The notes under the pieces were generated by a model, which was not told where the DNA came from, did not search any database, and worked only from the letters and a program-made list of their open reading frames with translations. This document shows, one piece after another, positions 18,201 to 26,862 of a stretch of 64,000 nt of DNA (positions are counted from its first letter, which is position 1; each line of letters begins with the position of its first letter). The stretch covers positions 62,001 to 126,000 of the forward strand of contig NZ_FNFF01000002.1 in NCBI RefSeq assembly GCF_900100315.1, read 5' to 3'. This stretch comes from Streptomyces indicus. GTDB lineage: Bacteria > Actinomycetota > Actinomycetes > Streptomycetales > Streptomycetaceae. Position numbers and translations under genes: made by a program.

Positions 18201-19847
18201 CTACTCCGACGCCGCCGCCGTGGCCTTCAGCGCGAGCCACAGCTCCATCCGGACGTCCGCGTCGTCGAGCGAGCGGCCCAGGATCTCCTCGACCCGCCGC
18301 ATCCGGTAGCGCAGGGTGTGCCGGTGCACCCCGAGGTCGGCCGCCGCCGCGTCCCATTGTCCGTGCCGCGACAGCCAGGCCCGCAGGGACTCGACGAGGT
18401 CGCCCCGGCCCGTCGCGTCGTGCTCGTGCAGCGCCCTGAGCAGCCCGTCCGCGAAGGCCCGTACCGCGTCGTCGGCCAGCAGCGGCAGGACCGAGCCGGC
18501 CGCGAGCGACTCGTGCTCGACGAGGAAGCGGCCGCGCCGGCGCGCCACCGAGAGCGCCTGCTCGGCCTGCTTGTACGCGGCGGCCGCGGCGATGGGTCCG
18601 GCGGGCGCGGACAGGCCGACCACCAGGTCGTCGGTCTCGGCGGCGGGCTGTTCGCGGCCCGCGGCACGGGCGGTCTCCAGCTGGCGCGCGTGCTCGGTAC
18701 AGGCCGAGGCCGCCGCTCCTCCGTCGGACATCAGGACGACGAGGCGGTCGCCCCCGTCGGGCACGACGAGCACGGCCTCGCCGGAGTGGGCGGCCGCCGC
18801 CTCGACCACGTCGGCGAGGGCGACCAGCGGGTCCTCGTCGGCCGCGGCGTCGGCGGCGGGCTCGGAGGGCAGCGGGGCGTGCACATCGGCGGCGACCCGG
18901 GCGGAGGCCGAGACGGTCTCGGCGACCAGGAGCCGGAACGGGGCGTCGAGCAGCCCGCCGTACAGATCGCCCGCGACCGTACGCGCATGGGTGGGCTCGC
19001 CCGCGAGCAGCATGCGCAGGACCGCGGCCCCGAGCCGCTGCTCGGCGGAGTGCAGTGAGCGTGAGCGCTCCGTGGTGAGGGTGAGCAGGGCGATCGCGGA
19101 GTGCACGGCATAGCGCTCGGCGGTGCCGAGACTGCCCGCCGTGCCGACGGCGAGCGCGGTGCGCGGGCGGCGGCCGGTGCCGATGGAGTGCAGTTCGACC
19201 CGGTCGTCGGCGCCGGAGACGACCAGGCTCGCGGGCGCGGGCCGGGAGCGGAGGCGCTCCACGTCCGCGGTGAGCGTGGCGGCGCGGCGCGCGGCCCAGT
19301 CGGGCGCGGTGGCGACCACGGCGCCCGAGGCGTCGTACAGCGCCGCCCAGCCGTCCACCTGCGCGGCCAGCGCGCCGAGCAGCCCTTCGGGGCCGCCCGC
19401 GAGCGCTTGGCGTGTGAGCTCGCGCTGTGCGGCGAACCCGGCCGTCACGGACCGGTACTGGTCGGCCGCGATGGCCGCCGACACGGCCTTGCTGATCGCC
19501 AGGAACGGGGTGCGGCGCGGGACTTCGAGCAGCGGCAGCCCTTCGTCGGCCGCGGCGGCCACGAGTGCGTCCGGGATGTCCTCGTAGTTGACGCCGACCG
19601 CGAAGCCGAGCCCGATCACGCCCGCGCCGACCAGCCGCTTCACGTAGCGGCGCATCGCGTCCGGGTCCTCGGCGTCCAGCTTCAGCGCCGTGATCAGGAG
19701 CAGCTCGCCGCCTTCCATGTACGGCACGGGGTCGGCGAGCTCGCTGACGTGGGCCCAGCGCACCGGGGTGTCCAGCCGGTCCTCACCCGCGCGCACACGG
19801 AGTTTGAGCGCGGAGTGGTGGACGAGCGAGGCAAGCGTGGGCGGCAT
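18201..19847 (-). CDS. PucR-family transcriptional regulator
   Basis: A 548-residue regulator starting at ATG 19845-19847, which has GGAAGG upstream and opens the conserved N-terminus MPPTLASLVHHSALKLRVRA. The N-terminal PucR domain (about 1-130) is followed by a GGDEF-like central part and a C-terminal PucR-type helix-turn-helix: RAWLSRHGQWDAAAADLGVHRHTLRYRMRRVEEILGR region, residues about 490-535. Family members control purine, GABA or proline catabolism and respond to pathway metabolites. It points at the aldehyde dehydrogenase gene in the same direction and is near gabT and proC, so these are likely targets. A 20-base direct-repeat element lies about 84 bases upstream. Confidence 0.9.
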   Translation of the reverse strand: MPPTLASLVHHSALKLRVRAGEDRLDTPVRWAHVSELADPVPYMEGGELLLITALKLDAEDPDAMRRYVKRLVGAGVIGLGFAVGVNYEDIPDALVAAAADEGLPLLEVPRRTPFLAISKAVSAAIAADQYRSVTAGFAAQRELTRQALAGGPEGLLGALAAQVDGWAALYDASGAVVATAPDWAARRAATLTADVERLRSRPAPASLVVSGADDRVELHSIGTGRRPRTALAVGTAGSLGTAERYAVHSAIALLTLTTERSRSLHSAEQRLGAAVLRMLLAGEPTHARTVAGDLYGGLLDAPFRLLVAETVSASARVAADVHAPLPSEPAADAAADEDPLVALADVVEAAAAHSGEAVLVVPDGGDRLVVLMSDGGAAASACTEHARQLETARAAGREQPAAETDDLVVGLSAPAGPIAAAAAYKQAEQALSVARRRGRFLVEHESLAAGSVLPLLADDAVRAFADGLLRALHEHDATGRGDLVESLRAWLSRHGQWDAAAADLGVHRHTLRYRMRRVEEILGRSLDDADVRMELWLALKATAAASE

Positions 19848-20248
19848 GGGCCTTCCGGACTTTCGGGGGCGGGGCGACTTGTCGGCTTTTGGCCGGGGCG
19901 TATGAAGCGAGCAGGGCAATTCTGCCTCAGTGTATGGACAAGTTGTATGGCCCATGGCGATTCTGTGCGGCTGCTGTGCGGGAAGGTGCGCACCGGTCAG
20001 GTGGCGCCCCGGCTGCGGAGCTCGCCGGACCCTGCCGCCTGGCGCGCGGCTCCGTTCGGTGACCAGTGCGAGCGGCAGACCCCCGCGCTCCGGCTATCTC
20101 GAACCCTCGTGGGACACGCAGGGGGAGGGACCGTGGAGCGACGGCCCGACGCCCACAGCGACCGTCGGCCCGTACGACCGGTCCGGGCCGCTGTCGGATC
20201 CGAAGGCCGCCCGAGACCCGACGGCCACCCGAGACCCGGAAGCCGCCC
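19848..20248. other. Intergenic stretch between the TraD-like ATPase gene and the PucR gene
   Basis: About 400 bases without a convincing gene. It holds a direct repeat TGTATGG-N6-TGTATGG at 19931-19950, overlapping the dyad ACAAGTTGT, which is a candidate operator for PucR. It also holds 18-bp tandem units at 20201-20236 close to the end of the ATPase gene. I see no small ORF with a ribosome-binding site in it. Confidence 0.5.
20201..20247. repeat. 18-bp tandem repeat beyond the ATPase gene stop codon
   Basis: Two 18-base units (20201-20218 and 20219-20236; CGAAGGCCGCCCGAGACC and CGACGGCCACCCGAGACC) are followed by a degenerate third unit. The array ends at the stop codon of the ATPase gene (20249-20251, minus strand). 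Confidence 0.7.
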
Positions 20249-22354
20249 TCAGCCGCGCAGATCCACCAGCAGCGGCGGCGCGTGCTCCCCGCGGACCGTC
20301 GTCAAGGACAGGACCGCATGTCCGGGCGGTACGGAGTGGGCCAGCTCCGAGGCCGACCAGCGTTCGCGCTCCACCTGGCGGACGGTCACGGACTGAGCCG
20401 TGGGCGCCTTGCCGGTGATGACCTTCCGTACGAAATGGGAGACCTTCGTCAGCGGCTCGTCCGCCACGATCTGCCGGTCGGTGACGTCCCGCGCCTCGAT
20501 CCACTCCTTGCCCCAGACCTCCGCGAACTGCTGGCCGTCCCAGGGCGTGACCCCGGAGAGCGCCATCCGGCAGCCCGCCGCCCCGAGCAGCGCGGTGCGC
20601 AGGGGCGCGGCGACCTCGTCGAGCGTACGGAGGGTGAGCACCGTGCCCGCGTTCGCCGAGCGGAGCCGCTGGATGCCGCGGACCGCCTCGGGCGTGATGG
20701 TGCGGGCGGCGTCGTCGAGGATGAGGCAGGCGAAGAGCGAGCGGTCCTCGCGGTGCGCGGCGCTCGCCGTGAACTGGGCGAGGACCAGGCGGGCGAGGAT
20801 CCGCGAGGCGTCCGCGTGGCCGCGTTCGGGCAGGTCGATCCGGACGCGTACGGGGTGGTCGAGGGCGCGCAGCGAGAACGGCTGCGCCTGGCCCGTCGTG
20901 TCGAAGAAGGCGGCGAAGGCGGGGCGGTCGAGCAGGGCGACACGGTCCGCGAGCAGCGAGCCCGGGTCTCCGGCCGTCCCCAACTGCCGCTCGCGCGCGT
21001 CCAGTTCGCGCAGCATCGCCTCGTCGCCCGCCTCGTCCAGCGCCTTGCGCAGATCGCCGAGCGGACCGGGCGCGCCGTCGAGCAGCTCGCGCAGCTCCGG
21101 TACGGAGGGGAAGCGGCCGTGGACCGCGCGGTACGGGCCCAGCAGCTGGGCGAGCACGGTGGCCGAGCGGCGGCTGTCCCCGCCCGGGTGCGGGTCGGCG
21201 AGATCGCCCACGAGCGCCTCGGCGAGAACGGCGGCGGCCTCGTCAGGGTCGCCCGTACCACCGTAGAGGTCGAAGTCGTACTCGGAGTCGGGATGGCCGA
21301 CACGGATCACCACGTCGTAGTTCTCGGACGGTCCGAGCCCCGCGCCCGCCGCGCCGACGACCACCACGGCCGCGCGGCCCGCGAGTGCCTGGAGGCACAG
21401 GGCCTCGGCGAGCGGCCGGATCACACTGCCGGTCTTGCCGGAGCCGGCGGGGCCGACGGCGAGGAAGCTCGTGCCGAGCAGCTCGGGGCCGAGTGCGAGT
21501 CCGGTGCCGCGGTAGGCGTACGGGTTGCGCTGGTCGTCCGCCGCCGTGCCGAGCCGGACCTGCCCGGTGCGCAGGTCGTGGCGTGCCGTGCGGGCGGCGA
21601 GGTCCCGGGCGCCGGAGGGGTGCAGGCAGGCGGCGGCACCGTCGGTGAGCACGGCGCGTGTGAAGGAGGCGAGGGGGTGGCGGCCGGAGGCCACGGACTG
21701 CCAGGCGCGCTCGATCCGGGCGAGGTCCACGTCCCGCATCCGTCCCGCGCCGGCCTCGGCGGCCAGCTTGTCGGCGGCCTGCTCGGCGCCGGCGGCCCGC
21801 AGGTGGGGCCAGCGGGCCGGGTCCTCCTGGGGCGTGGCGGGCGGGGCCTGACGGGGTTCGGGACGCTTGAAGCGGGGTGCGATGTAGCGCTGCCAGACCT
21901 CGGACCAGCGGCCGAGGCGGCCGACGGCGACCATGATGCCCACGGCAACGATCAGGTAGTAGGCGTTTGACGAGACCGCGTAAGCGACGCGCCCGTCAGC
22001 AGGGCCCTGGAACCAGTGGTCGGGGATCACGGCAAGCAGCGGCCACAGCCACCAGTCCCCCAGGTAGCTGTTCCACAGGAGTGACCACAGCAGCCAGCCG
22101 CACAGGAACGCGATCAGCGCACCGCTCAGGAGCTGCCTTCCAGGAATCCGGTCGGGCTCCTCCGCCGGACGCGGACGATGGTTGAGGCGCCAGACACCCG
22201 GCAACGCCACCGGCCGCGGCGCCCGCAGCCACGCCAGGAACTCCTGCCCGCGGGACTGCTGAGGGGCGCCCGCGCCGGGGGCGTGCGTGGGGCGCGGTGG
22301 CGGTACCGGTGCGTGGCGCGTCGCGCGCGGCTCCTGATGTCCCTCGGTGTCCAT
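20249..22354 (-). CDS. Membrane-anchored TraD/VirD4-like P-loop ATPase
   Basis: A 701-residue protein. Two hydrophobic stretches (about residues 78-110 and 130-146) precede a large cytoplasmic ATPase domain with Walker A GPAGSGKT (residues 301-308, Lys307) and a Walker B strand ACLILDD. The arrangement (two N-terminal membrane segments, then an HerA/FtsK-type ATPase with the loop FLAVGPAGSGKTGSVIRPLAEAL) resembles type IV coupling proteins that pump DNA or protein. No relaxase, T4SS or plasmid gene is nearby and the flanks are core metabolism, so this is a chromosomal orphan. Its job is unknown. It is divergent from proC and has a plausible promoter of its own. Confidence 0.75.
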   Translation of the reverse strand: MDTEGHQEPRATRHAPVPPPRPTHAPGAGAPQQSRGQEFLAWLRAPRPVALPGVWRLNHRPRPAEEPDRIPGRQLLSGALIAFLCGWLLWSLLWNSYLGDWWLWPLLAVIPDHWFQGPADGRVAYAVSSNAYYLIVAVGIMVAVGRLGRWSEVWQRYIAPRFKRPEPRQAPPATPQEDPARWPHLRAAGAEQAADKLAAEAGAGRMRDVDLARIERAWQSVASGRHPLASFTRAVLTDGAAACLHPSGARDLAARTARHDLRTGQVRLGTAADDQRNPYAYRGTGLALGPELLGTSFLAVGPAGSGKTGSVIRPLAEALCLQALAGRAAVVVVGAAGAGLGPSENYDVVIRVGHPDSEYDFDLYGGTGDPDEAAAVLAEALVGDLADPHPGGDSRRSATVLAQLLGPYRAVHGRFPSVPELRELLDGAPGPLGDLRKALDEAGDEAMLRELDARERQLGTAGDPGSLLADRVALLDRPAFAAFFDTTGQAQPFSLRALDHPVRVRIDLPERGHADASRILARLVLAQFTASAAHREDRSLFACLILDDAARTITPEAVRGIQRLRSANAGTVLTLRTLDEVAAPLRTALLGAAGCRMALSGVTPWDGQQFAEVWGKEWIEARDVTDRQIVADEPLTKVSHFVRKVITGKAPTAQSVTVRQVERERWSASELAHSVPPGHAVLSLTTVRGEHAPPLLVDLRG

Positions 22355-22401
22355 GGCCTTGCCCCCTGACCTGCCGGTCCGTCGGTCGTGTGCGGTGCCT
22401 C

Positions 22402-22430
22402 AATTTAGTCGGCGCGCATGGGGAGTTCAC
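22402..22430 (-). promoter_or_regulatory. Putative promoter of the TraD-like ATPase gene
   Basis: On the minus strand GTGAAC (22425-22430), a 17-base spacer and TAAATT (22402-22407) match the vegetative promoter pattern. This is the only AT-rich spot in the divergent region, about 50 bases upstream of the ATPase start. Confidence 0.4.
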
Positions 22431-22599
22431 GGTTCCGCGCCACCTCGGGTGCGGGTGGACGCCTGTTTCTTCATCCCCGGTCCCGCACCGTCCCGAAACA
22501 GCCGGTTCGGCGGCGGCCGCCCTGGGCAGGGCCGCCTGGGACGGACGCGAGGGCGCCGTCGGGGCCCAGAGGGCCGCGGTCGCCGGGAGAGGAGACGCC

Positions 22600-23364
22600 G
22601 TGCAGCGCATCGGGATCATCGGTGTGGGAGAGATCGGCCGGGCCGTCGTGGAGGGCCTGCGCGCCCGGGGCGGCGGGTCGCCCGAGGTGTTCCTGTCCCC
22701 GCGCGGGGCACGTACCGCCGCGGAGCTGGCCGGGCGGTACGAGGGCGTACGGGTGTGCGCCGACAACCAGGACGTCGTGGACCGCGCCACCTTGCTGATC
22801 ATCGCCGTACGCCGGGACGACCACCGGCAGGCGCTCGCCGGCCTGCGCGTGCCGGCCGACCGGACCGTGGTCAACGTGATGGCCGGGGTGGGCAATGAGG
22901 AGCTGCGCCGGACCCTCGCCACCGAGGCGCCGCTGGTGCACGCCATCCCCCTGCCCACCATCCGCGATCGCCGGTCCATGACGGTGGTGCACCCCTCGCA
23001 TCCCGAGGTGGACGCCTTCTTCGAGGGCCTGGGCGGCGCGCTGCCCGTCCCGGACGAGGCGGCGTTCAACGTCCTCTCCGCGCTGACCGGCACGCTCACC
23101 GCCCACTACGCGTACCTCGCCACGCTCACGTCCTGGGCTGCGGGCCACGGCATCGGCCCGCAGGACGCCGAGCGTTACGTCCGCGGCCTGTTCGAGGGCG
23201 TCGGCCGCTCCCTCGGCGACGGGGCCCGCTCCCTCGACCGGCTCGCGGCGGACCACGAGACACCGAAGGGCAACAACGAACGCATCCGTACGACCTGGTT
23301 CGACGCGGCCAACGCGCAGGCCCTCACGCAGGCACTCGACGGACTCCTCACCGACCTCTCCTGA
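22600..23364 (+). CDS. proC: Pyrroline-5-carboxylate reductase family protein
   Basis: A 254-residue NADP-dependent reductase. The start is the GTG at 22600, preceded by GGGAGAGGAG, and opens directly into the dinucleotide-binding motif GIIGVGEIGRAVVEGL. A second half (from about residue 150) has the helical dimerisation region of ProC (SALTGTLTAHYAYLATL...). ProC reduces pyrroline-5-carboxylate to proline. This protein is somewhat short and its middle (VHAIPLPTIRDRRSMTVVHP) departs from typical ProC, so a related imine substrate is possible. It lies upstream of gabT on the same strand but is separated from it by a 280-base repeat-bearing gap. Confidence 0.8.
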   Translation: MQRIGIIGVGEIGRAVVEGLRARGGGSPEVFLSPRGARTAAELAGRYEGVRVCADNQDVVDRATLLIIAVRRDDHRQALAGLRVPADRTVVNVMAGVGNEELRRTLATEAPLVHAIPLPTIRDRRSMTVVHPSHPEVDAFFEGLGGALPVPDEAAFNVLSALTGTLTAHYAYLATLTSWAAGHGIGPQDAERYVRGLFEGVGRSLGDGARSLDRLAADHETPKGNNERIRTTWFDAANAQALTQALDGLLTDLS

Positions 23365-23375
23365 CCGGCACCCCC

Positions 23376-23460
23376 CACCGGGCCCACTGCCCCACCCTGA
23401 CCAACACGCACCACCGGGCCCACCGCCCCGCCCTGACGGGCACCCACCACCGGTCCCGCC
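23376..23460 (+). repeat. 36-bp tandem repeat downstream of proC
   Basis: Two full 36-base units (23376-23411 and 23412-23447), each beginning CACCGGGCCCAC, plus a partial third unit from 23448. The array starts 11 bases beyond the proC stop codon. Confidence 0.85.
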
Positions 23461-23645
23461 GAATCTCCCCCAGCCGGCAGCCACCGCCCGGCCGGACCCG
23501 CCGCACCTATATCCGCCACGGACAACAACACCCGCCCACTTCTCCAGCACGGAGCATGCCCGCACCCATCCCCCACCCCTAGCCTGCGAAGAAGAACAAC
23601 CGCGTCCGAAACACACAAACCCCCACATCGCCCAAGGAGCCCCTC

Positions 23646-24980
23646 ATGAGCGCAATCCCGCAGGAGCGCCGCGTCGTCACCGCCATCCCCGGCCCGAAGT
23701 CGCAGGAGCTGCAGGCCCGGCGCACGGCCGCCGTCGCGGGCGGCGTGGGGTCCGTGCTGCCCGTCTTCACCGCGCGCGCCGGCGGCGGCATCATCGAGGA
23801 CGTCGACGGCAACCGCCTGATCGACTTCGGCTCCGGCATCGCCGTGACCAGCGTCGGCGCCTCCGCCGAGGCCGTGGTCCGCAAGGCCTCCGCCCAGCTC
23901 CAGGACTTCACCCACACCTGCTTCATGGTGACGCCGTACGAGGGCTACGTGGCCGTGGCCGAGGCGCTCGCCGAGCTCACCCCGGGCGACCACGAGAAGA
24001 AGTCCGCGCTGTTCAACTCCGGCGCCGAGGCCGTCGAGAACGCGGTGAAGATCGCCCGCGCGTACACCAAGCGCCAGGCCGTCGTGGTCTTCGACCACGG
24101 CTACCACGGCCGCACCAACCTCACGATGGCGCTGACCGCCAAGAACATGCCGTACAAGCACGGCTTCGGCCCGTTCGCGCCCGAGGTCTACCGCGTCCCG
24201 GTGGCGTACGGCTACCGCTGGCCGACCGGTGCCGAGAACGCCGGCGCCGAGGCCTCCGCCCAGGCGATCGACATGATCAACAAGCAGGTCGGCGCCGAGA
24301 ACGTAGCCGCGATCATCATCGAGCCGGTGCTCGGCGAGGGCGGCTTCATCGAGCCGGCCAAGGGCTTCCTGCCCGCGATCGCCCAGTTCGCCAAGGACAA
24401 CGGGATCGTGTTCGTGGCCGACGAGATCCAGTCCGGCTTCTGCCGTACGGGCCAGTGGTTCGCGTGTGAGGACGAGGGCGTCGTCCCGGACCTGATCACC
24501 ACCGCCAAGGGCATCGCGGGCGGTCTGCCGCTCGCCGCCGTGACGGGCCGCGCCGAGATCATGGACGCCCCGCACGCGGGCGGCCTCGGCGGCACCTACG
24601 GCGGCAACCCGGTGGCCTGCGCCGGTGCGCTCGGTGCCATCGAGACCATGAAGGAGCTCGACCTCAACGCCAAGGCGAAGAAGATCGAGCAGATCATGAA
24701 GTCCCGCCTCACGGCGATGCAGGAGAAGTACGAGATCGTCGGCGACATCCGCGGCCGCGGTGCCATGATCGCCATCGAGCTCGTCAAGGACCCGGCCACC
24801 AAGGAGCCGAACCCGGAGGCGACGGCCGCCCTGGCCAAGGCCTGCCACGCCGAGGGTCTGCTCGTCCTGACCTGCGGCACGTACGGCAACGTCCTGCGCT
24901 TCCTGCCGCCGCTGGTCATCGGCGAGGACCTCCTGAACGAGGGCCTGGACATCCTCGAGCAGGCTTTCGCCCGCATCTGA
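23646..24980 (+). CDS. gabT: 4-aminobutyrate--2-oxoglutarate transaminase
   Basis: A class-III PLP aminotransferase of 444 residues that converts GABA plus 2-oxoglutarate to succinic semialdehyde and glutamate. Visible features are the N-terminal IDFGSGIAVTSVGA region, FNSGAEAVENAVKIARAYTKR, DHGYHGRTNLTMALT, the cofactor-binding ADEIQSGFCRTG and the PLP lysine in TTAKGIAGG (Lys288). AAGGAGC precedes the ATG. The partner enzyme (succinate-semialdehyde dehydrogenase) is probably one of the three aldehyde dehydrogenases in the window. An 18-bp hairpin ends the gene, and the 3' end of the gene is partly duplicated within it. Confidence 0.95.
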   Translation: MSAIPQERRVVTAIPGPKSQELQARRTAAVAGGVGSVLPVFTARAGGGIIEDVDGNRLIDFGSGIAVTSVGASAEAVVRKASAQLQDFTHTCFMVTPYEGYVAVAEALAELTPGDHEKKSALFNSGAEAVENAVKIARAYTKRQAVVVFDHGYHGRTNLTMALTAKNMPYKHGFGPFAPEVYRVPVAYGYRWPTGAENAGAEASAQAIDMINKQVGAENVAAIIIEPVLGEGGFIEPAKGFLPAIAQFAKDNGIVFVADEIQSGFCRTGQWFACEDEGVVPDLITTAKGIAGGLPLAAVTGRAEIMDAPHAGGLGGTYGGNPVACAGALGAIETMKELDLNAKAKKIEQIMKSRLTAMQEKYEIVGDIRGRGAMIAIELVKDPATKEPNPEATAALAKACHAEGLLVLTCGTYGNVLRFLPPLVIGEDLLNEGLDILEQAFARI

Positions 24981-24990
24981 CCCGCCTCCG

Positions 24991-25051
24991 CCCGCGGCCC
25001 CTCCCGGCCTTCGCCCGGATCTGACCCGGTATCGCCGGGAAGGGCCGCGGG
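24991..25051 (+). terminator. Terminator hairpin after gabT, containing a copy of the gabT 3' end
   Basis: Arms 24991-25008 and 25034-25051 pair over 18 bases with one mismatch. The 25-base loop carries TTCGCCCGGATCTGACCCG (25010-25028), a near copy of the last codons and stop of gabT at 24966-24984 (18 of 19 bases identical). Confidence 0.7.
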
Positions 25052-25211
25052 ATGCCGCCTCCGGATGCGTCCGCCGATGTGTGGACGTTTCCGGATGCGG
25101 CCCGGCGGACCTGGGGTAACAGTCGGAGGTTGTGAAGACCGTGTGCGGGCCCGATGGCGAGCTGTCATTCCACCTGTCGTACCCGCACCCCCAGGCGTAG
25201 GTTTTTCCCAG

Positions 25212-26075
25212 ATGAGAGAAACACCCCGCCCACAGGGGACTGTGGGCGACCCCGGAGCGGAGCCTCCCCAGCCCCGCTTCGGACGTGCCCTCGCGCACAC
25301 AGCCGGAGTCCCAGGCTCTGGCGAACCTCACCGATCGGACCGCCGCCCGCCCCACACCCCCCGGGGCGCGCGGCACACCGATCCAGTCGGCCGTCCCGGA
25401 ACCACCCCCCCTGTTCCCGGACGGCCGACTCCTTTTCTCCCTGCCCCGCTCCTGGCTATCGCCCTGCTCCTGGCCGGCCTCTTCGGGCTGTTCACCTGGC
25501 AGGTGGCGGCCGGCGGTCCGCTGCGGCGGCTCGACGAGCGCGTCGGCGACGCGGTCAGGACCGGCGGATTCCCGGGCGGCCTCGCGGAGTTCTGCGCCGA
25601 CCTCGGCAACATCGCGGTGGCGGTCCCGGTCCTCGCGGCGGCCGTCGCCTGGACGGTGTGGCGCGCCCGCGCGTGGCGCCTGCCGCTGACGGCCGCGCTC
25701 GCCCTGGCGCTCGTGCCCGCCCTGGTCGCCCCGCTCAAAGCCCTGATCGGCCGCCCCGGTCCGCCCGGCATGGACGGATCCGGCGGCTTCTACCCCTCGG
25801 GCCACGCGGCGACCACGGTCGTGGCGTACGGGGCGGCGGTGCTGCTGCTCCTGCCGTACCCGCGCTTCGGGCGCCAACTGGTCGCGCTCGGCGCCCTGTT
25901 GATCCTGGCCAACGGCTTCGGCCTGGTGCGCCAGGGCTATCACTGGCCCTTGGACGTCCTGGCGAGCTGGTGCCTCGGGGGCCTCCTGCTGGTCGTGATG
26001 GCATGGCTGCGGGAACGGTGGGAGCCGGTCCGGCCCGGACGGCACGCGGGCCGGGGACAGCGGCCTGCCGCGTAG
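25212..26075 (+). CDS. PAP2-family phosphatase, membrane protein
   Basis: A 287-residue protein from ATG 25212. The first 75 residues are Pro/Arg-rich and cytoplasmic. About five membrane segments follow. The PAP2 triad is present: KALIGRPGPPG (first motif), YPSGHAAT (second) and RQGYHWPLDV (third, His and Asp at the catalytic positions). Such enzymes dephosphorylate phosphatidate, undecaprenyl diphosphate or similar lipids at the outer face of the membrane. The second RP of the first motif is replaced by GP. The start is uncertain because no strong ribosome-binding site precedes it. It is convergent with the next gene. Confidence 0.85.
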   Translation: MRETPRPQGTVGDPGAEPPQPRFGRALAHTAGVPGSGEPHRSDRRPPHTPRGARHTDPVGRPGTTPPVPGRPTPFLPAPLLAIALLLAGLFGLFTWQVAAGGPLRRLDERVGDAVRTGGFPGGLAEFCADLGNIAVAVPVLAAAVAWTVWRARAWRLPLTAALALALVPALVAPLKALIGRPGPPGMDGSGGFYPSGHAATTVVAYGAAVLLLLPYPRFGRQLVALGALLILANGFGLVRQGYHWPLDVLASWCLGGLLLVVMAWLRERWEPVRPGRHAGRGQRPAA

Positions 26076-26128
26076 CGCCGGAGCCTTCCGGCGAAGTCTG
26101 TGGGCGCAGCACGCACGGGCGTGCTGCG
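26076..26128. terminator. Paired hairpins between convergent genes
   Basis: A 7-bp hairpin (26076-26082 and 26087-26093) starts right at the PAP2 stop codon. A perfect 10-bp hairpin with a 4-base loop (26105-26114 and 26119-26128) follows. They lie between the convergent PAP2 gene and the 153-residue hypothetical gene and could serve both. Confidence 0.6.
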
Positions 26129-26220
26129 GAAGGACATGGTCCGTGGCGTCGGCCGCACGGGCGGCCAAGGCCAGGACGGGTCGAACCGGTGCGGTCCTCA
26201 GTCCTGCGTCGCGCGCGTCC

Positions 26221-26682
26221 TCAGCCCTCCGTCTCGCGCGCGAGCCCGGCGGCCGCCTCGTGCATCGCGAGTTCGAGCAGGCTCGGGTCGATGAGCGTCC
26301 CGGAGCCGTCCGGCGGGATCAGCCAGCGCACCCCGCCGCCGCTCGCGCGGCCGGGATACGGGACGACGATCCAGGTGCCGCGCCCCGCGCCGCGCACCCC
26401 GGTGCCGACCCACCGTCCCGCCGTGCCCTCGGGAACGAAGAAACCCATCCTCGCGTCACCGAAGTCGGCGAGGACGGGTCCGGGGCGGTCGAGGCAGCGC
26501 GTGAGGATGTCGAGCGTGGGGTAGCCGAGCTCCCCCGGCAGGATCAGAACATCCCAGAGCCTGCCCGCCGGGAGCAGCGCCACCCCATGGGGGTTGCGCT
26601 CCCACTCCCAGCGGCAGGCCTCGGGATCCGGTGCGACCGAAACGAGCCATTCCACTGCCGCCTTGGTCCCGGTGCCGGTCAT
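26221..26682 (-). CDS. Conserved hypothetical protein (153 residues)
   Basis: Starts at ATG 26680-26682 with AGGAGG at good spacing, so it is a real gene. The protein is soluble, with a Trp-rich N-terminus (CRWEWERNPHGVALLP) and motifs LLPAGRLWDVLILP, GPVLADFGDARMGFFVP and RWLIPPDGSGTL. There is no signal peptide or membrane segment. The pattern (a NPHGVAL start followed by RLWDVL) is reminiscent of the N-terminal part of DNA primase/polymerase-like proteins of streptomycetes, but I cannot name a domain with confidence. It follows the polyamine operon on the same strand after a terminator, so it is probably a separate unit. Confidence 0.75.
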   Translation of the reverse strand: MTGTGTKAAVEWLVSVAPDPEACRWEWERNPHGVALLPAGRLWDVLILPGELGYPTLDILTRCLDRPGPVLADFGDARMGFFVPEGTAGRWVGTGVRGAGRGTWIVVPYPGRASGGGVRWLIPPDGSGTLIDPSLLELAMHEAAAGLARETEG

Positions 26683-26801
26683 GGCGGGGCCTCCTTTTCG
26701 TGTACGTGGCTGGGCCTGACACGAGGGAGAGGGGCCTGACGCGGTTTGCTTACGCGGGTTTCGCTACTTGTTGGTAGTGAAGCGGGTCACACCGCTCGGA
26801 A

Positions 26802-26840
26802 GGGGCGTGCGCCTGCGTACGCGAAGATCGCGCACGCCCC
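26802..26840 (-). terminator. Terminator of the polyamine operon
   Basis: A perfect 11-bp inverted repeat (26802-26812 and 26830-26840) with a 17-base loop, 23 bases beyond the stop codon of the FAD oxidoreductase gene. Confidence 0.65.
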
Positions 26841-26862
26841 GGAAACACCCGAACGTGTCGGC

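Noticed and set aside
23175..26168. 997-residue minus-strand open frame
   Set aside because: It is antisense to proC, gabT and PAP2, all of which have clear family motifs. High GC content produces such shadows.
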